Positions 1 through 7,379 of a DNA stretch of 7,876 nt are shown here, one piece after another. The position numbers were made by a program, and so were the translations under genes. Position 1 is the first letter of the stretch; each line of letters opens with the position of its first letter. Below the pieces are notes generated by a model. It was not told where the DNA came from. It was given only the letters and a program-made list of their open reading frames with translations, and ran no database searches. Source of the stretch: Croceibacterium_A sp965977975 (GTDB lineage: Bacteria; Pseudomonadota; Alphaproteobacteria; Sphingomonadales; Sphingomonadaceae); assembly GCA_965977975.1 (NCBI GenBank), contig CBHCZH010000159.1, positions 1 to 7,876 on the forward strand, in the 5' to 3' direction.

Positions 1-129
1 ATCGCGGAATACACTACTATCGACTTCGCGAATGTGGCAAATTATTCGGCACCGGAATATCCTTCATAAATCGACGATACGGTAGCAGCGATGTAAAACA
101 GCCCCGAATCCAACGCAGTCAACGATCTA
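1..129 (+). pseudogene. Interrupted N-terminal coding remnant of the di-heme cytochrome gene
   Basis: This stretch reads in the same frame as the cytochrome that follows. It gives a peptide ending NYSAPEYPS, a TAA stop at 67-69, then IDDTVAAM, a second TAA at 94-96, then NSPESNAVNDL running directly into VAKLGRVLFYD. Family knowledge: MauG/CcP-like proteins carry an NTP..N....A.LGRVLFYD segment just before the first haem site, preceded by an NY..P segment, so both halves look like genuine coding sequence. The two stops separate any upstream signal peptide (outside the window) from the haem domains. GC here is about 48% by my count, against about 72% in the line holding the first haem site, which fits either decay or an AT-rich leader. 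Sequencing error or a real intergenic region with chance similarity are the alternatives. Confidence 0.6.
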
Positions 130-1086
130 GTGGCAAAGCTCGGGCGGGTGCTGTTCTACGATCTGCGACTGAGCACCAACGACCACGCCTCGTGCGCGTC
201 GTGCCACCGGCAGGCGCTGGGCTTCACCGATTCGATGCGCTTCAGTAACGGGATCATCGGCGCCGCCACCACCGATGCCCACGCGATGCGGCTCGCCAAC
301 TTGCGCTACTGGCAGCCCGGCACCGCCTTCTGGGACCGGCGCGCAGCCAGCGTCGAGGCTCAGGCGAGCCAGCCGTTCCACAGCCTGGTCGAGATGGGCT
401 GGGGCGGAGCCGCAGGCAGCTTCGGCGACCTCATCCGCAAGATGGAGGCTATCGGCTACTATCCCGAACTGTTCGATTGGGCGTTCGGCAGTCCCGCGAT
501 CACCGAGCCGCGCATCCAGCAGGCGCTCGCCCAGTTCGTGCGCGCGATGATCTCCAGCTCGAGCAAGTGGGACATCGGCTACGCGCAGGTCTTCTCGCCC
601 ACTGCGCCGAACCGCGCGCTGGATGTCGACCTGCCGAACTTCACAAGGCAAGAAAACCGCGGCCGTCACCTGTTCATGACGCGGGTCGGACAAGGAGGCG
701 CAGGCTGCTCCTCGTGCCACATTCCCCCGACTTTCGCCCTTGCCGCGGACGCACGCAGTAACGGCCTCGACGCCGGCGAGACACGGCTATTCAAGGCGCC
801 CTCGCTGCGCAACGTCGGACTGACCGGGCCTTACATGCACGACGGGCGCTTCGCGACTCTGGAGGAGGTGGTGGACTTCTACGACCATGGCATCCAGGAC
901 GGCCCGGCGCTCGATCCCCGCTTGCGGCAGGACGGTCGGCCTCAGCACCTGAACCTCAGCGGGGACGATCGCGCGGCGCTCGTGGCCTTCCTGATGACGC
1001 TAACCGATGCAGCTCTTACGACGGACGCGCGCTTCAGCGATCCGTTTCGCCGGCGACATGCCAGGAAACCTCACGGCGGTGGATAA
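130..1086 (+). CDS. Di-heme cytochrome c peroxidase / MauG-family protein, N-terminally incomplete
   Basis: Family members are periplasmic two-haem proteins that reduce H2O2 to water with electrons from small cytochromes or cupredoxins, or in MauG-like branches oxidise other substrates. Residues are counted from the GTG at 130. The first haem site is CASCH at 22-26 and the second is CSSCH at 193-197. The segment PSLRNVGLTGPYMHDGRF contains Met236, the expected axial ligand of the C-terminal haem in peroxidases (MauG itself has Tyr there). Glu88 in VEMGW is in the region of the catalytic Glu of bacterial peroxidases. The C-terminus (FLMTLTD then DPF) is a normal family ending. The GTG start is doubtful: it has no Shine-Dalgarno, and a protein beginning there lacks a signal peptide although c-type haem is attached in the periplasm. 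Homology continues upstream through two stops. The substrate cannot be assigned. Family call is secure; functionality is not. Confidence 0.85.
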   Translation: MAKLGRVLFYDLRLSTNDHASCASCHRQALGFTDSMRFSNGIIGAATTDAHAMRLANLRYWQPGTAFWDRRAASVEAQASQPFHSLVEMGWGGAAGSFGDLIRKMEAIGYYPELFDWAFGSPAITEPRIQQALAQFVRAMISSSSKWDIGYAQVFSPTAPNRALDVDLPNFTRQENRGRHLFMTRVGQGGAGCSSCHIPPTFALAADARSNGLDAGETRLFKAPSLRNVGLTGPYMHDGRFATLEEVVDFYDHGIQDGPALDPRLRQDGRPQHLNLSGDDRAALVAFLMTLTDAALTTDARFSDPFRRRHARKPHGGG

Positions 1087-1124
1087 CATCTTTTCAATCC
1101 AGTCGAACTACTCGGCTCATCATC

Positions 1125-2531
1125 ATGAATCCGCGGTACGCCATTATCATCGCCGTGCTTGTCGCTGCAGCCGTTGCCACCGGCGCGATTCTCACACGAA
1201 TGCCCGCGTTCGTTGCGGAGCAGCGCGGGCCGGTTTCCCGCGACGCGTTGGGGTTGGCATTGCAGACTGAACGGATCGAACGCGAGCGCAGCAGGGCGCA
1301 ATATGCGGAGTTGGACAGGAAGCACGAGCGGCAGCGGTATGAGGAAAATGCTGCGGCTCGTCGCGCTGCCGAAATCGAACGGGAGCGGCAGATATGGTTA
1401 CCCGAAATCGTCACGCCTTGCGGCCGAAATCGATCGGACACGCGGCCCGCCATCTGCGTCGAGCGCAGCGGGCCTGAAAGGCGGCCGCTCGGCACGTCAG
1501 TCACGCTGAGGCTAAAGTGGCGTAATCTCCCGGAAGGCGCCTATATCCGGTTGTGGGTCCGAAATGGCGCAGCGGCCGGGGAGCGGTGGCAGTACGCGGG
1601 TCCGAACGGCGCAATCGTGCCCGATTTTGCCGCGTCGGCACCATCAGGCACGACGGTGCTGCAGTGGGACGGAAAAAGCACTTGGTGCGCCCCTGCGGAT
1701 TTGCCCATGCTGTGCGACAATGGCGAGATCGGTACATATGTCGTTCGCGCTGCGATATTGACAGGCACTGACCCGTTCTGGCCCAGCTGGCCCGCTCGGA
1801 ATCCGAAACCCGTACAGTGGCTTGCCGTGAGCGAAACTGCACCGATCGCGTTCAGCGGAAATCCGCGCATCTTCGATAATGTGCCGAACGTGGTATTCGG
1901 TCCGGTGAACGGGCCGCTACGTTCGCTCGTGCCCGAAAGCTACCTGATACAATCGTCGCGCCAAGATCCACCAGCAAGGCTAGGTGCATGGCGCTCCGGC
2001 TGGACGAGCTGGTGCCGAACGATCATCCTGGCCGAGCCATATTCCGGCACGCCGGAACTCTGCTTTCCGAACAGTCGCCTCGATCAGTATGGCCTGAAAC
2101 TGCGACCATGGGATATTTTTGCGCAGGGAAGTATCGGCATAGCCCCCGGTGTAATGCCGCCCGGCGAAGCGCGCGAACGAGCGCAGATCGCAGCATTTCG
2201 CCGCGTGGCAGATGCTGCGCTCTACATTACTCATACCCAAGCCGAAAAAGCGGCACCGGAAGGCAGCCATCCCAACACCAGGGATGCCGACATGCAGCGG
2301 CGCAACCGGGCCGTGACCTACACAAGCCAAGAGCAAGTCTATGCCTACTTCCACCGGGATGGCGAGAGACCCTACTGGATCATAACTCTCGGCCAGTCGA
2401 TCAAGACTCTGAACTACGAGGAATACATCACCCGACCCGAAACCCTCACTTATCGCGTGGATACTGATGGGCGGACGTGCCTTTTGAAGGTGGGCCGGGG
2501 CGAAGTATCCGATCACACTTGTCCCGACTAG
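1125..2531 (+). CDS. Unrecognised membrane-anchored extracytoplasmic protein with four cysteine pairs
   Basis: I do not recognise this 468-residue protein. Residues 5-24 form one hydrophobic helix just after a short N-terminus containing Arg4, which fits an uncleaved signal anchor with the rest outside the cytoplasm. Residues 41-91 are strongly charged, rich in Arg, Glu and Gln, and probably coiled coil. Residues about 122-240 alternate as beta strands (SVTLRLKW, AYIRLWV, TYVVRAAIL) and could be an Ig-like sandwich. The rest is mixed, with a helical stretch around 346-378. Eight cysteines fall in four near pairs (99/111, 188/197, 297/313, 452/466), as expected for disulfides in an oxidising compartment. 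The ATG at 1125 is chosen because the helix follows it; no Shine-Dalgarno is visible. It lies 38 bases after the cytochrome gene on the same strand and may share its transcript. Two 60-base lines I counted are 57-58% GC, against 70% in rnd, so transfer or relaxed constraint is possible. Function unknown. Confidence 0.75.
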   Translation: MNPRYAIIIAVLVAAAVATGAILTRMPAFVAEQRGPVSRDALGLALQTERIERERSRAQYAELDRKHERQRYEENAAARRAAEIERERQIWLPEIVTPCGRNRSDTRPAICVERSGPERRPLGTSVTLRLKWRNLPEGAYIRLWVRNGAAAGERWQYAGPNGAIVPDFAASAPSGTTVLQWDGKSTWCAPADLPMLCDNGEIGTYVVRAAILTGTDPFWPSWPARNPKPVQWLAVSETAPIAFSGNPRIFDNVPNVVFGPVNGPLRSLVPESYLIQSSRQDPPARLGAWRSGWTSWCRTIILAEPYSGTPELCFPNSRLDQYGLKLRPWDIFAQGSIGIAPGVMPPGEARERAQIAAFRRVADAALYITHTQAEKAAPEGSHPNTRDADMQRRNRAVTYTSQEQVYAYFHRDGERPYWIITLGQSIKTLNYEEYITRPETLTYRVDTDGRTCLLKVGRGEVSDHTCPD

Positions 2532-2597
2532 CGCGGAGCGGTCGGCGCCAACATTCGACAGCGTCGCGGGCGAACTCGTCCGACCGAGGCACCGATT

Positions 2598-4217
2598 CTA
2601 GCTCGCACGCACGGCGAACAGGATCGCGTTGCCGATTGCGAACACCCCGCCGTCGGCACCAATCAGCGTCGGCGTATACGCCTGGCCGAGGCCATTCGTC
2701 AGCCGCAGGTTCTGCGACAGCGTGTTGGTCGCGAGGTTCCAGCGGTAGAGAATGCCGTCCTCGTTGTTGGCAAGAACCGACTGGCGCTGCGGATCGACCG
2801 CCATGGTGTTGATGCACCACTCGGTACGCCCGGTCGTGTTGCCGTCCTGCGTCGGGCTTAGGGCCGTGATCACTTCGCGCATCACCTGCACGCTCGGGAC
2901 GACCGGATCGGCCTGGCTCGCGCGCGGGTCGAGCACCGCCATCCGGTTGAGCCCGTCGCCGGTACCTACCCCCCGGTAGTTGTTGTATTTCTGCGCAAGC
3001 AGGTAAGTCGAGGGCCCGGCGTAGGACGGCACCATCGTCGCGGGAACAATGCTCGGCGACACGTCCCAGCCGAAGCTGCCCGGCACGCCAGCCGAGTTGA
3101 GCTGCGCATCGAACTGCAGAAGCCACCCGCGTGCGTTGTGCGTCGGGAACTGCGCTTCGAGCACACCGTAGAACACGCGGCCGTCCGGGCCGACGACCGG
3201 CGCGGAAGTGGCATCGTCGCTGATCCGCGCCGGGGCATTCAGATTCGGGTCCGTCAACGCGACCCGGGCGCGCACCGCGAGCGTCGTGCTGTCGAGCGCG
3301 AGCAGGAAGCCCCGCTGCGTCACGCCGGGCGTCACGGCTGTGTTGACCGCGATGTAGACCGTGGTGCCGTCGTTCGAGAGCGCGGGCGCGCAATTCATCG
3401 CCGGTTTCTGGATCGCGGCATCGGCAGCCGCCGCGGCGGCGCTGACCCAGATGCCCGTGCCGTCGGGCGCGATGCGCGCGATGCCGCTCACGAGGTTCGC
3501 CGGGTTCGCCCCGGTGACATGGAAGCCGAAGAACACGTTGCCCTGCGCATCGCTGGTCAACGGCGTGTTGATGAACACGGTCGTGTCGAACGCTGCGGGA
3601 TTGGCGTTGTAGGCCGCGGCGCCGTAGAACACGTGCGTGGCGAACGCGCCCGCCGCCGAAACCGCGTCGGGCCTTACCAGCAGCTTGCCCCCGGAACCCG
3701 GCGCATAGAGCCGGCCCTGCGGCGCGAGCAGCACGTTGTACGGCGGAATCCAGTTACGCGGCGGAAGAATGTAGTCGGTGGTCGCCGACCACACGAGCGC
3801 GCCGGTCGCGCCGTTGCGGGCTTCGACCCGGTAAGCGCCGGTGGCGGTCGTCTTGACCGGGAACACCACCGTGTTGTTCGTCGTCACCACCGGCGAGCCG
3901 TAATGCGTGAGCAGCGCCCCGCTCGCGGTGTACTGCGGCGCGAGGTCGACGGCGGACGACCAGGCGATTTGCGTGAGGTTCTGCGAGGCGATCTCGCTTA
4001 CCGCAGTGTGCTGCGCGTCGCGACCGTAGCCGAACCACGCCGGGCCGTTCACCGGCGGGGGCGTCGGAGTCGGGGCCGGCGTCGGGGTGGGAGATGGTGT
4101 CGGCGTTCCGCCCCCGCCCCCGCCGCCGCTGCAAGCGACGACCACGGCGGTCGACGACAGCATCGCCAGCGTGGCACGGCGCGAGGTGACAAACGGCGGA
4201 TTTTCGGAAACGCTCAT
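2598..4217 (-). CDS. Exported beta-propeller (PQQ-like repeat) lipoprotein
   Basis: The 539-residue product begins with an export signal containing an Arg pair (SRRATLAML, Arg13-Arg14) and a lipobox VVAC with Cys29 as the predicted lipidated residue. Ser30 at +2 suggests sorting to the outer membrane. The Arg pair resembles a Tat motif but lacks the usual Phe, so Sec export is equally possible. Seven glycines (31-37) and a Pro/Thr linker (38-55) follow, then a beta-rich body from about residue 60. The repeats resemble PQQ/BamB-type blades: YGSPVVTTNNTVVFPV with RNGATGALVWS, then ALSNDGTTVYIAV with LLALDS, then APVVGPDGRVFYGV, then LANNEDGILYRWN, and a terminal GGVFAIGNAILFAV. No ligand or catalytic site can be assigned, so an enzymatic quinoprotein role is not claimed. 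The ATG at 4217 is preferred over one nine codons upstream (4244) because GGGAGGA lies 8 bases before it. The gene follows aspS by 64 bases on the same strand. Confidence 0.85.
   Translation of the reverse strand: MSVSENPPFVTSRRATLAMLSSTAVVVACSGGGGGGGTPTPSPTPTPAPTPTPPPVNGPAWFGYGRDAQHTAVSEIASQNLTQIAWSSAVDLAPQYTASGALLTHYGSPVVTTNNTVVFPVKTTATGAYRVEARNGATGALVWSATTDYILPPRNWIPPYNVLLAPQGRLYAPGSGGKLLVRPDAVSAAGAFATHVFYGAAAYNANPAAFDTTVFINTPLTSDAQGNVFFGFHVTGANPANLVSGIARIAPDGTGIWVSAAAAAADAAIQKPAMNCAPALSNDGTTVYIAVNTAVTPGVTQRGFLLALDSTTLAVRARVALTDPNLNAPARISDDATSAPVVGPDGRVFYGVLEAQFPTHNARGWLLQFDAQLNSAGVPGSFGWDVSPSIVPATMVPSYAGPSTYLLAQKYNNYRGVGTGDGLNRMAVLDPRASQADPVVPSVQVMREVITALSPTQDGNTTGRTEWCINTMAVDPQRQSVLANNEDGILYRWNLATNTLSQNLRLTNGLGQAYTPTLIGADGGVFAIGNAILFAVRAS
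4053..4127 (-). repeat. Low-complexity poly-Gly and Pro/Thr linker-coding tract
   Basis: The minus strand encodes seven consecutive glycines (4127-4107) and then an 18-residue Pro/Thr-rich linker (4106-4053), built from near-repeats of GGC/GGG and ACC-CCG-like codons. The tract directly follows the predicted lipidated cysteine. It probably serves as a flexible tether that holds the propeller away from the membrane. Such GC-rich simple repeats are prone to slippage. Confidence 0.8.
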
Positions 4218-4225
4218 GCGGCAGA

Positions 4226-4232
4226 TCCTCCC
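4226..4232 (-). promoter_or_regulatory. Ribosome binding site that decides the lipoprotein start
   Basis: On the minus strand this reads GGGAGGA, a near-perfect Shine-Dalgarno sequence, 8 bases before the ATG at 4217-4215. It lies inside the coding sequence that would result from the upstream in-frame ATG at 4244. The shorter reading is therefore favoured, and it also gives a more usual signal-peptide length. Confidence 0.75.
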
Positions 4233-4239
4233 GGCCCGC

Positions 4240-4267
4240 AACATATCGCCTCGGACAAGGAAGCCAA
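4240..4267 (-). promoter_or_regulatory. Weak candidate promoter for the lipoprotein gene
   Basis: On the minus strand TTGGCT (4267-4262) is followed after 16 bases by TATGTT (4245-4240), each matching four of six sigma-70 consensus bases. Transcription would begin close to the Shine-Dalgarno sequence, leaving a very short leader. It would let the lipoprotein be expressed independently of aspS. The match is weak enough to arise by chance, and read-through from aspS is the alternative. Confidence 0.25.
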
Positions 4268-4281
4268 CAATTTCCGATAGT

Positions 4282-6069
4282 TCAGGCTGCGCTCGGTTTG
4301 GGCGGGTCGACCAGGCGGATGTGGAGCTCGCGCAGCTGCTTGAGGCTGACCGCGCTCGGCGCGTTCATCAGCAGGTCCTCCGCCTTCTGGTTGAGCGGAA
4401 AGACGGTGACCTCGCGGATGTTAGGCTCGTCGGCGAGCAGCATGACGATCCGGTCGACCCCCGGCGCGGCGCCGCCATGCGGGGGTGCGCCGTACTTGAA
4501 AGCGTTGATCATCCCCGAGAAACTCGAGTCGACCTCTTCTTGCGTATATCCGGCAATCGCGAACGCCTTGTACATGATGTCCGGGCGGTGATTCCGGATC
4601 GCGCCCGAGCACAGCTCGATGCCGTTGCAGACGATATCGTACTGCCAGGCGAGGATGGTCAGCGGATCCTGGCTCTCGAGCGCTTCGAGCTCGCCCTGCG
4701 GCATCGAGAACGGGTTGTGGCTGAAATCGATCTTATCGAGGTCTTCGTCATACTCGAACATCGGGTAGTCGACGACCCAGCAGAACCGGTACGCGTCCTC
4801 GAGCAATTCGAGCTGCTCGCCAACGCGCGTTCGGGCGAGACCGGCGAGGCGCGCCGCTTCGGCTTCCTTCCCCGCGGCGAAGAACAGGCCATCGTCCGGT
4901 CCGAGACCGAGCTCGGCGTAAAGGGCCTGCATGCCCTCCTCGCCATGGTTCTTGGCGATCGGACCGCCGAACTCACCGCCCTTGCAGGTGACATAGCCGA
5001 GCCCCGCAAAGCCCTCGCCACGCGCCCAGTCGTTCATGTCGTCGAAGAACTTGCGGCTCTTGTCCGCGGTCCCTGGCGCAGGAATCGCACGAACGACGCC
5101 GCCAGAACCGGCGATCTTCTCGAACAGGCCGAAGCCCGACTTCGTGAAGTGGCCGGTGACGCCGGCAATGCGCAACGGGTTACGCAAGTCGGGCTTGTCG
5201 GAGCCGAACTCGAGCATGGCCTGCTTATATGGGATGCGAGGCCATTCACCGGTTTTCGTCACCGCGCGGCCCTTGGCGAATTCCTCGAACACGCCGCCGA
5301 GCACGGGCTCGATCGCCTGGAACACGTCTTCCTGGGTCACGAAGCTCATCTCGAAGTCGAGCTGGTAGAACTCGCCCGGCGAACGGTCGGCACGGGCGTC
5401 CTCGTCGCGAAAGCACGGCGCGATCTGGAAGTAGCGGTCGAAACCCGCGACCATCAGCAGCTGCTTGAACATCTGCGGCGCCTGCGGGAGCGCGTAGAAC
5501 TTGCCCGGATGGACCCGGCTCGGGACGAGGTAGTCGCGCGCGCCCTCGGGGCTCGAGGCGGTCAGAATCGGCGTCTGGAACTCCGTGAAACCCTGTTCGG
5601 TCATGCGCCGCCGCAGGCTGGCGATGACCCGGCTGCGGAGCATCATGTTGGCGTGAACGCTCTCGCGCCGCAGATCGAGGAAGCGGTACTTGAGGCGGAT
5701 GTCCTCGGGGTATTCCTGTTCGCCCGCCACCGGCATCGGCAGCTCGTCGGCGCGGCTCTGCACAGTAACCTCGCGCGCATAGACCTCGACCTCGCCCGTA
5801 GGCAGATTCGGATTGGCAGTCCCTTCGGCACGCGTCTTAACGACGCCGTCGATGGTCACGACACTCTCGAGCCGCAACGCCTCGAGCACCGGCAAAGCGG
5901 GCGAATCCGCATCGCATACGATCTGTGTCAGCCCATAGTGATCGCGCAAGTCGACGAACAACACACCGCCATGATCGCGCTTGCGGTGCACCCAGCCCGA
6001 CAGGCGGACGGTCTGCTCGCCATGCTCAAGCCGCAACGCGGCGCAGTTGTGGGTACGGTAGGCGTGCAT
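4282..6069 (-). CDS. aspS: Aspartate--tRNA ligase, probably non-discriminating (Asp/Asn)
   Basis: This 595-residue class II cytoplasmic synthetase charges tRNA with aspartate. It has the usual full length of the bacterial type. The N-terminal anticodon-binding OB fold covers about 1-105 (GWVHRKRDHGG, FVDLRDHYG). The catalytic domain includes a linker segment RFLDLRR (129-135), an aspartate-binding segment with QAPQ at 196-199 and Lys202, and motif 2 as FRDEDARADR from 220. A GAD-type insertion lies roughly at 290-420. Motif 3 is PGVDRIVMLL with Arg540. His33 and Gly83 occupy the positions that work on Pseudomonas AspRS linked to relaxed tRNA recognition (His31 and Gly83 there; E. coli has Leu at the first). 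This enzyme therefore probably also makes Asp-tRNA(Asn) for GatCAB, which is not in the window. The ATG at 6069 follows GGAAAGAG by six bases. The gene diverges from rnd. Confidence 0.97.
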   Translation of the reverse strand: MHAYRTHNCAALRLEHGEQTVRLSGWVHRKRDHGGVLFVDLRDHYGLTQIVCDADSPALPVLEALRLESVVTIDGVVKTRAEGTANPNLPTGEVEVYAREVTVQSRADELPMPVAGEQEYPEDIRLKYRFLDLRRESVHANMMLRSRVIASLRRRMTEQGFTEFQTPILTASSPEGARDYLVPSRVHPGKFYALPQAPQMFKQLLMVAGFDRYFQIAPCFRDEDARADRSPGEFYQLDFEMSFVTQEDVFQAIEPVLGGVFEEFAKGRAVTKTGEWPRIPYKQAMLEFGSDKPDLRNPLRIAGVTGHFTKSGFGLFEKIAGSGGVVRAIPAPGTADKSRKFFDDMNDWARGEGFAGLGYVTCKGGEFGGPIAKNHGEEGMQALYAELGLGPDDGLFFAAGKEAEAARLAGLARTRVGEQLELLEDAYRFCWVVDYPMFEYDEDLDKIDFSHNPFSMPQGELEALESQDPLTILAWQYDIVCNGIELCSGAIRNHRPDIMYKAFAIAGYTQEEVDSSFSGMINAFKYGAPPHGGAAPGVDRIVMLLADEPNIREVTVFPLNQKAEDLLMNAPSAVSLKQLRELHIRLVDPPKPSAA

Positions 6070-6075
6070 CGGAGA

Positions 6076-6083
6076 CTCTTTCC
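6076..6083 (-). promoter_or_regulatory. Ribosome binding site of aspS
   Basis: The minus strand reads GGAAAGAG, a purine-rich Shine-Dalgarno-like sequence, six bases before the aspS ATG. It supports the start at 6069, which also matches the family's usual N-terminus. Confidence 0.55.
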
Positions 6084-6115
6084 GTTTCGCGGGTTATGAC
6101 GCTAGGGAGCCGGCG

Positions 6116-6144
6116 CTAACAGGGAATGGGACCGCCCCTGTCAA
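6116..6144 (-). promoter_or_regulatory. Candidate sigma-70 promoter of aspS
   Basis: On the minus strand a perfect TTGACA (6144-6139), preceded by C to give the alphaproteobacterial CTTGAC form, is followed after exactly 17 bases by TGTTAG (6121-6116). The -10 match is only moderate, three of six. The predicted start of transcription lies near 6109, giving an aspS leader of about 40 bases. Its position in the divergent aspS/rnd intergenic region is as expected. Confidence 0.5.
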
Positions 6145-6188
6145 GCCGCCCGCTCGGCGATCACGATGCGCCCTATAGAAAAGTACCG

Positions 6189-7379
6189 ATGAAAATACAC
6201 CCGCTGATCACGACCACCGAGGAGCTGACCGATCTCTGCGAGAGGCTGGCGAAATCGGAGTTCGTCGCGGTCGACACCGAGTTCATGCGCGAGAACACCT
6301 ATTACCCGCTCCTCTGCCTGGTGCAGCTGGGGAACGAGGAGGAGGCCGCCGCGATCGATCCGCTCGCCGACGGCATCGACCTCACCCCGATGCTCGAGCT
6401 GTTCTGCAACAACGAGGACGTGCTTAAGGTCTTCCACGCCGGCGGGCAGGACGTCGAAATCATCTACAACCTCACCGGCAAGACCCCACACCCGATCTTC
6501 GACACCCAGGTGGCGATGATGGCGATCAGCCAGTCGGAGCAGATCGGCTATGCCAACCTGGTCGAATCGTGGCTAGGCAAGACGATCGACAAGGGCGCGC
6601 GCTTCACCGACTGGAGCCGCCGCCCCCTGACGGAGCGGCAGATCGAGTACGCGATCGGCGACGTCACCTATCTCGCCAAGATCTTCCCGCGCATGCTCAA
6701 GAAGCTGATCAAATCGGGCCGCGGCGTGTGGCTGAACGCCGAGATGGAGAAGCTCGCGGACCCGGCGAACTATGCCAACGATCTCGAGATTGCCTGGCAC
6801 CGCATCCGCGCGCCGAGCCGCAATCCGCAGGTCCTCGGCCGACTCAAGGCGCTCGCCGCCTGGCGCGAAACCGAAGCTCAGGCCAAGGACATCCCGCGCG
6901 GCCGGATCATGCGCGACGAGACGCTCGCGGACATCGCCAGCCATCCGCCGCACAAGCAGGAGGACCTCGCCAAGGTGCGCGGCCTCAGCCAGGCGTGGAA
7001 GGACAACGACATCGGCAAGCGGCTGATGCGCGTGCTCACCAGCGCCGAGCCGCTCCCCGACGACGAGCTGCCCGACAAGCCGAAGCGTGGCGCCCCGCTC
7101 GGCAAGGAAGGCGCGCTCGTGGCCGACCTGCTCAAGCTGCTGCTCAAGATCCGCACCCGCGAGATCGACGTCGCCGCGCGGCTGCTGACCCGTTCGGAAG
7201 AGCTCGAGGCGCTCGCCGCCGGTGTGCGCAAGCTGCCGGTGCTCGAAGGCTGGCGCTACGAGGTGTTCGGCCGCGACGCGCTCGAGCTCGTCGAAGGCCG
7301 GCTCGGCTTCGGTGTCGAGAACGGCAGGCTCAAGATGACCCGGATCGTCGATGAGCCGGAACAGCAGGCGGCGGAGTGA
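6189..7379 (+). CDS. rnd: Ribonuclease D
   Basis: RNase D is a 3'-5' exoribonuclease that trims the 3' ends of tRNA precursors and other small stable RNAs in the cytoplasm. The 396-residue product has the DEDDy exonuclease fold: Exo I with Asp29 and Glu31 (VAVDTEFMREN), Exo II with Asp88 (FHAGGQDVEIIYN), a conserved FDTQ at 104-107, and Exo III as YAIGD with Tyr154 and Asp158. All catalytic residues are present. An HRDC-type helical domain follows at about 205-290 (NPQVLGRLKALAAWRE, then LAKVRGLS). Length is close to the E. coli enzyme. The ATG at 6189 is preferred over one at 6126: the extra 21 residues do not resemble the family, whereas MKIHPLITTTEEL is a normal N-terminus. A weak purine-rich GAAAAG lies five bases before the ATG. 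The stop overlaps the following regulator start by four bases. Confidence 0.95.
   Translation: MKIHPLITTTEELTDLCERLAKSEFVAVDTEFMRENTYYPLLCLVQLGNEEEAAAIDPLADGIDLTPMLELFCNNEDVLKVFHAGGQDVEIIYNLTGKTPHPIFDTQVAMMAISQSEQIGYANLVESWLGKTIDKGARFTDWSRRPLTERQIEYAIGDVTYLAKIFPRMLKKLIKSGRGVWLNAEMEKLADPANYANDLEIAWHRIRAPSRNPQVLGRLKALAAWRETEAQAKDIPRGRIMRDETLADIASHPPHKQEDLAKVRGLSQAWKDNDIGKRLMRVLTSAEPLPDDELPDKPKRGAPLGKEGALVADLLKLLLKIRTREIDVAARLLTRSEELEALAAGVRKLPVLEGWRYEVFGRDALELVEGRLGFGVENGRLKMTRIVDEPEQQAAE

Noticed and set aside
91..96. ATG immediately followed by TAA, considered as a minimal start-stop regulatory element
   Set aside because: No ribosome binding site precedes it, and the surrounding frame reads as cytochrome coding sequence, so an interrupted gene explains it better.
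2539..2586. Inverted repeat CGGTCGG / CCGACCG between the convergent genes, considered as a terminator
   Set aside because: The stem is only seven pairs with a loop of more than 30 bases and no T-run on either strand, so it is not a convincing intrinsic terminator.
2446..3393. A 315-codon minus-strand frame overlapping the lipoprotein gene
   Set aside because: It is a shifted-frame shadow of the lipoprotein coding sequence on the same strand, Arg-rich and without family resemblance.
3138..4280. A 380-codon + strand frame opposite the lipoprotein gene
   Set aside because: The product is extremely Arg-rich and low complexity, antisense to a gene with a clear signal peptide and propeller repeats.
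4087..6099. A 670-codon open frame on the + strand opposite aspS
   Set aside because: It lies almost entirely antisense to the well-supported aspS, its translation is Arg/Glu/Ala-rich with no recognisable domain, and long open antisense frames are common in GC-rich genomes.
6569..7354. A 261-codon + strand frame inside rnd
   Set aside because: It is a shifted-frame shadow of rnd, whose own frame contains all the catalytic motifs.
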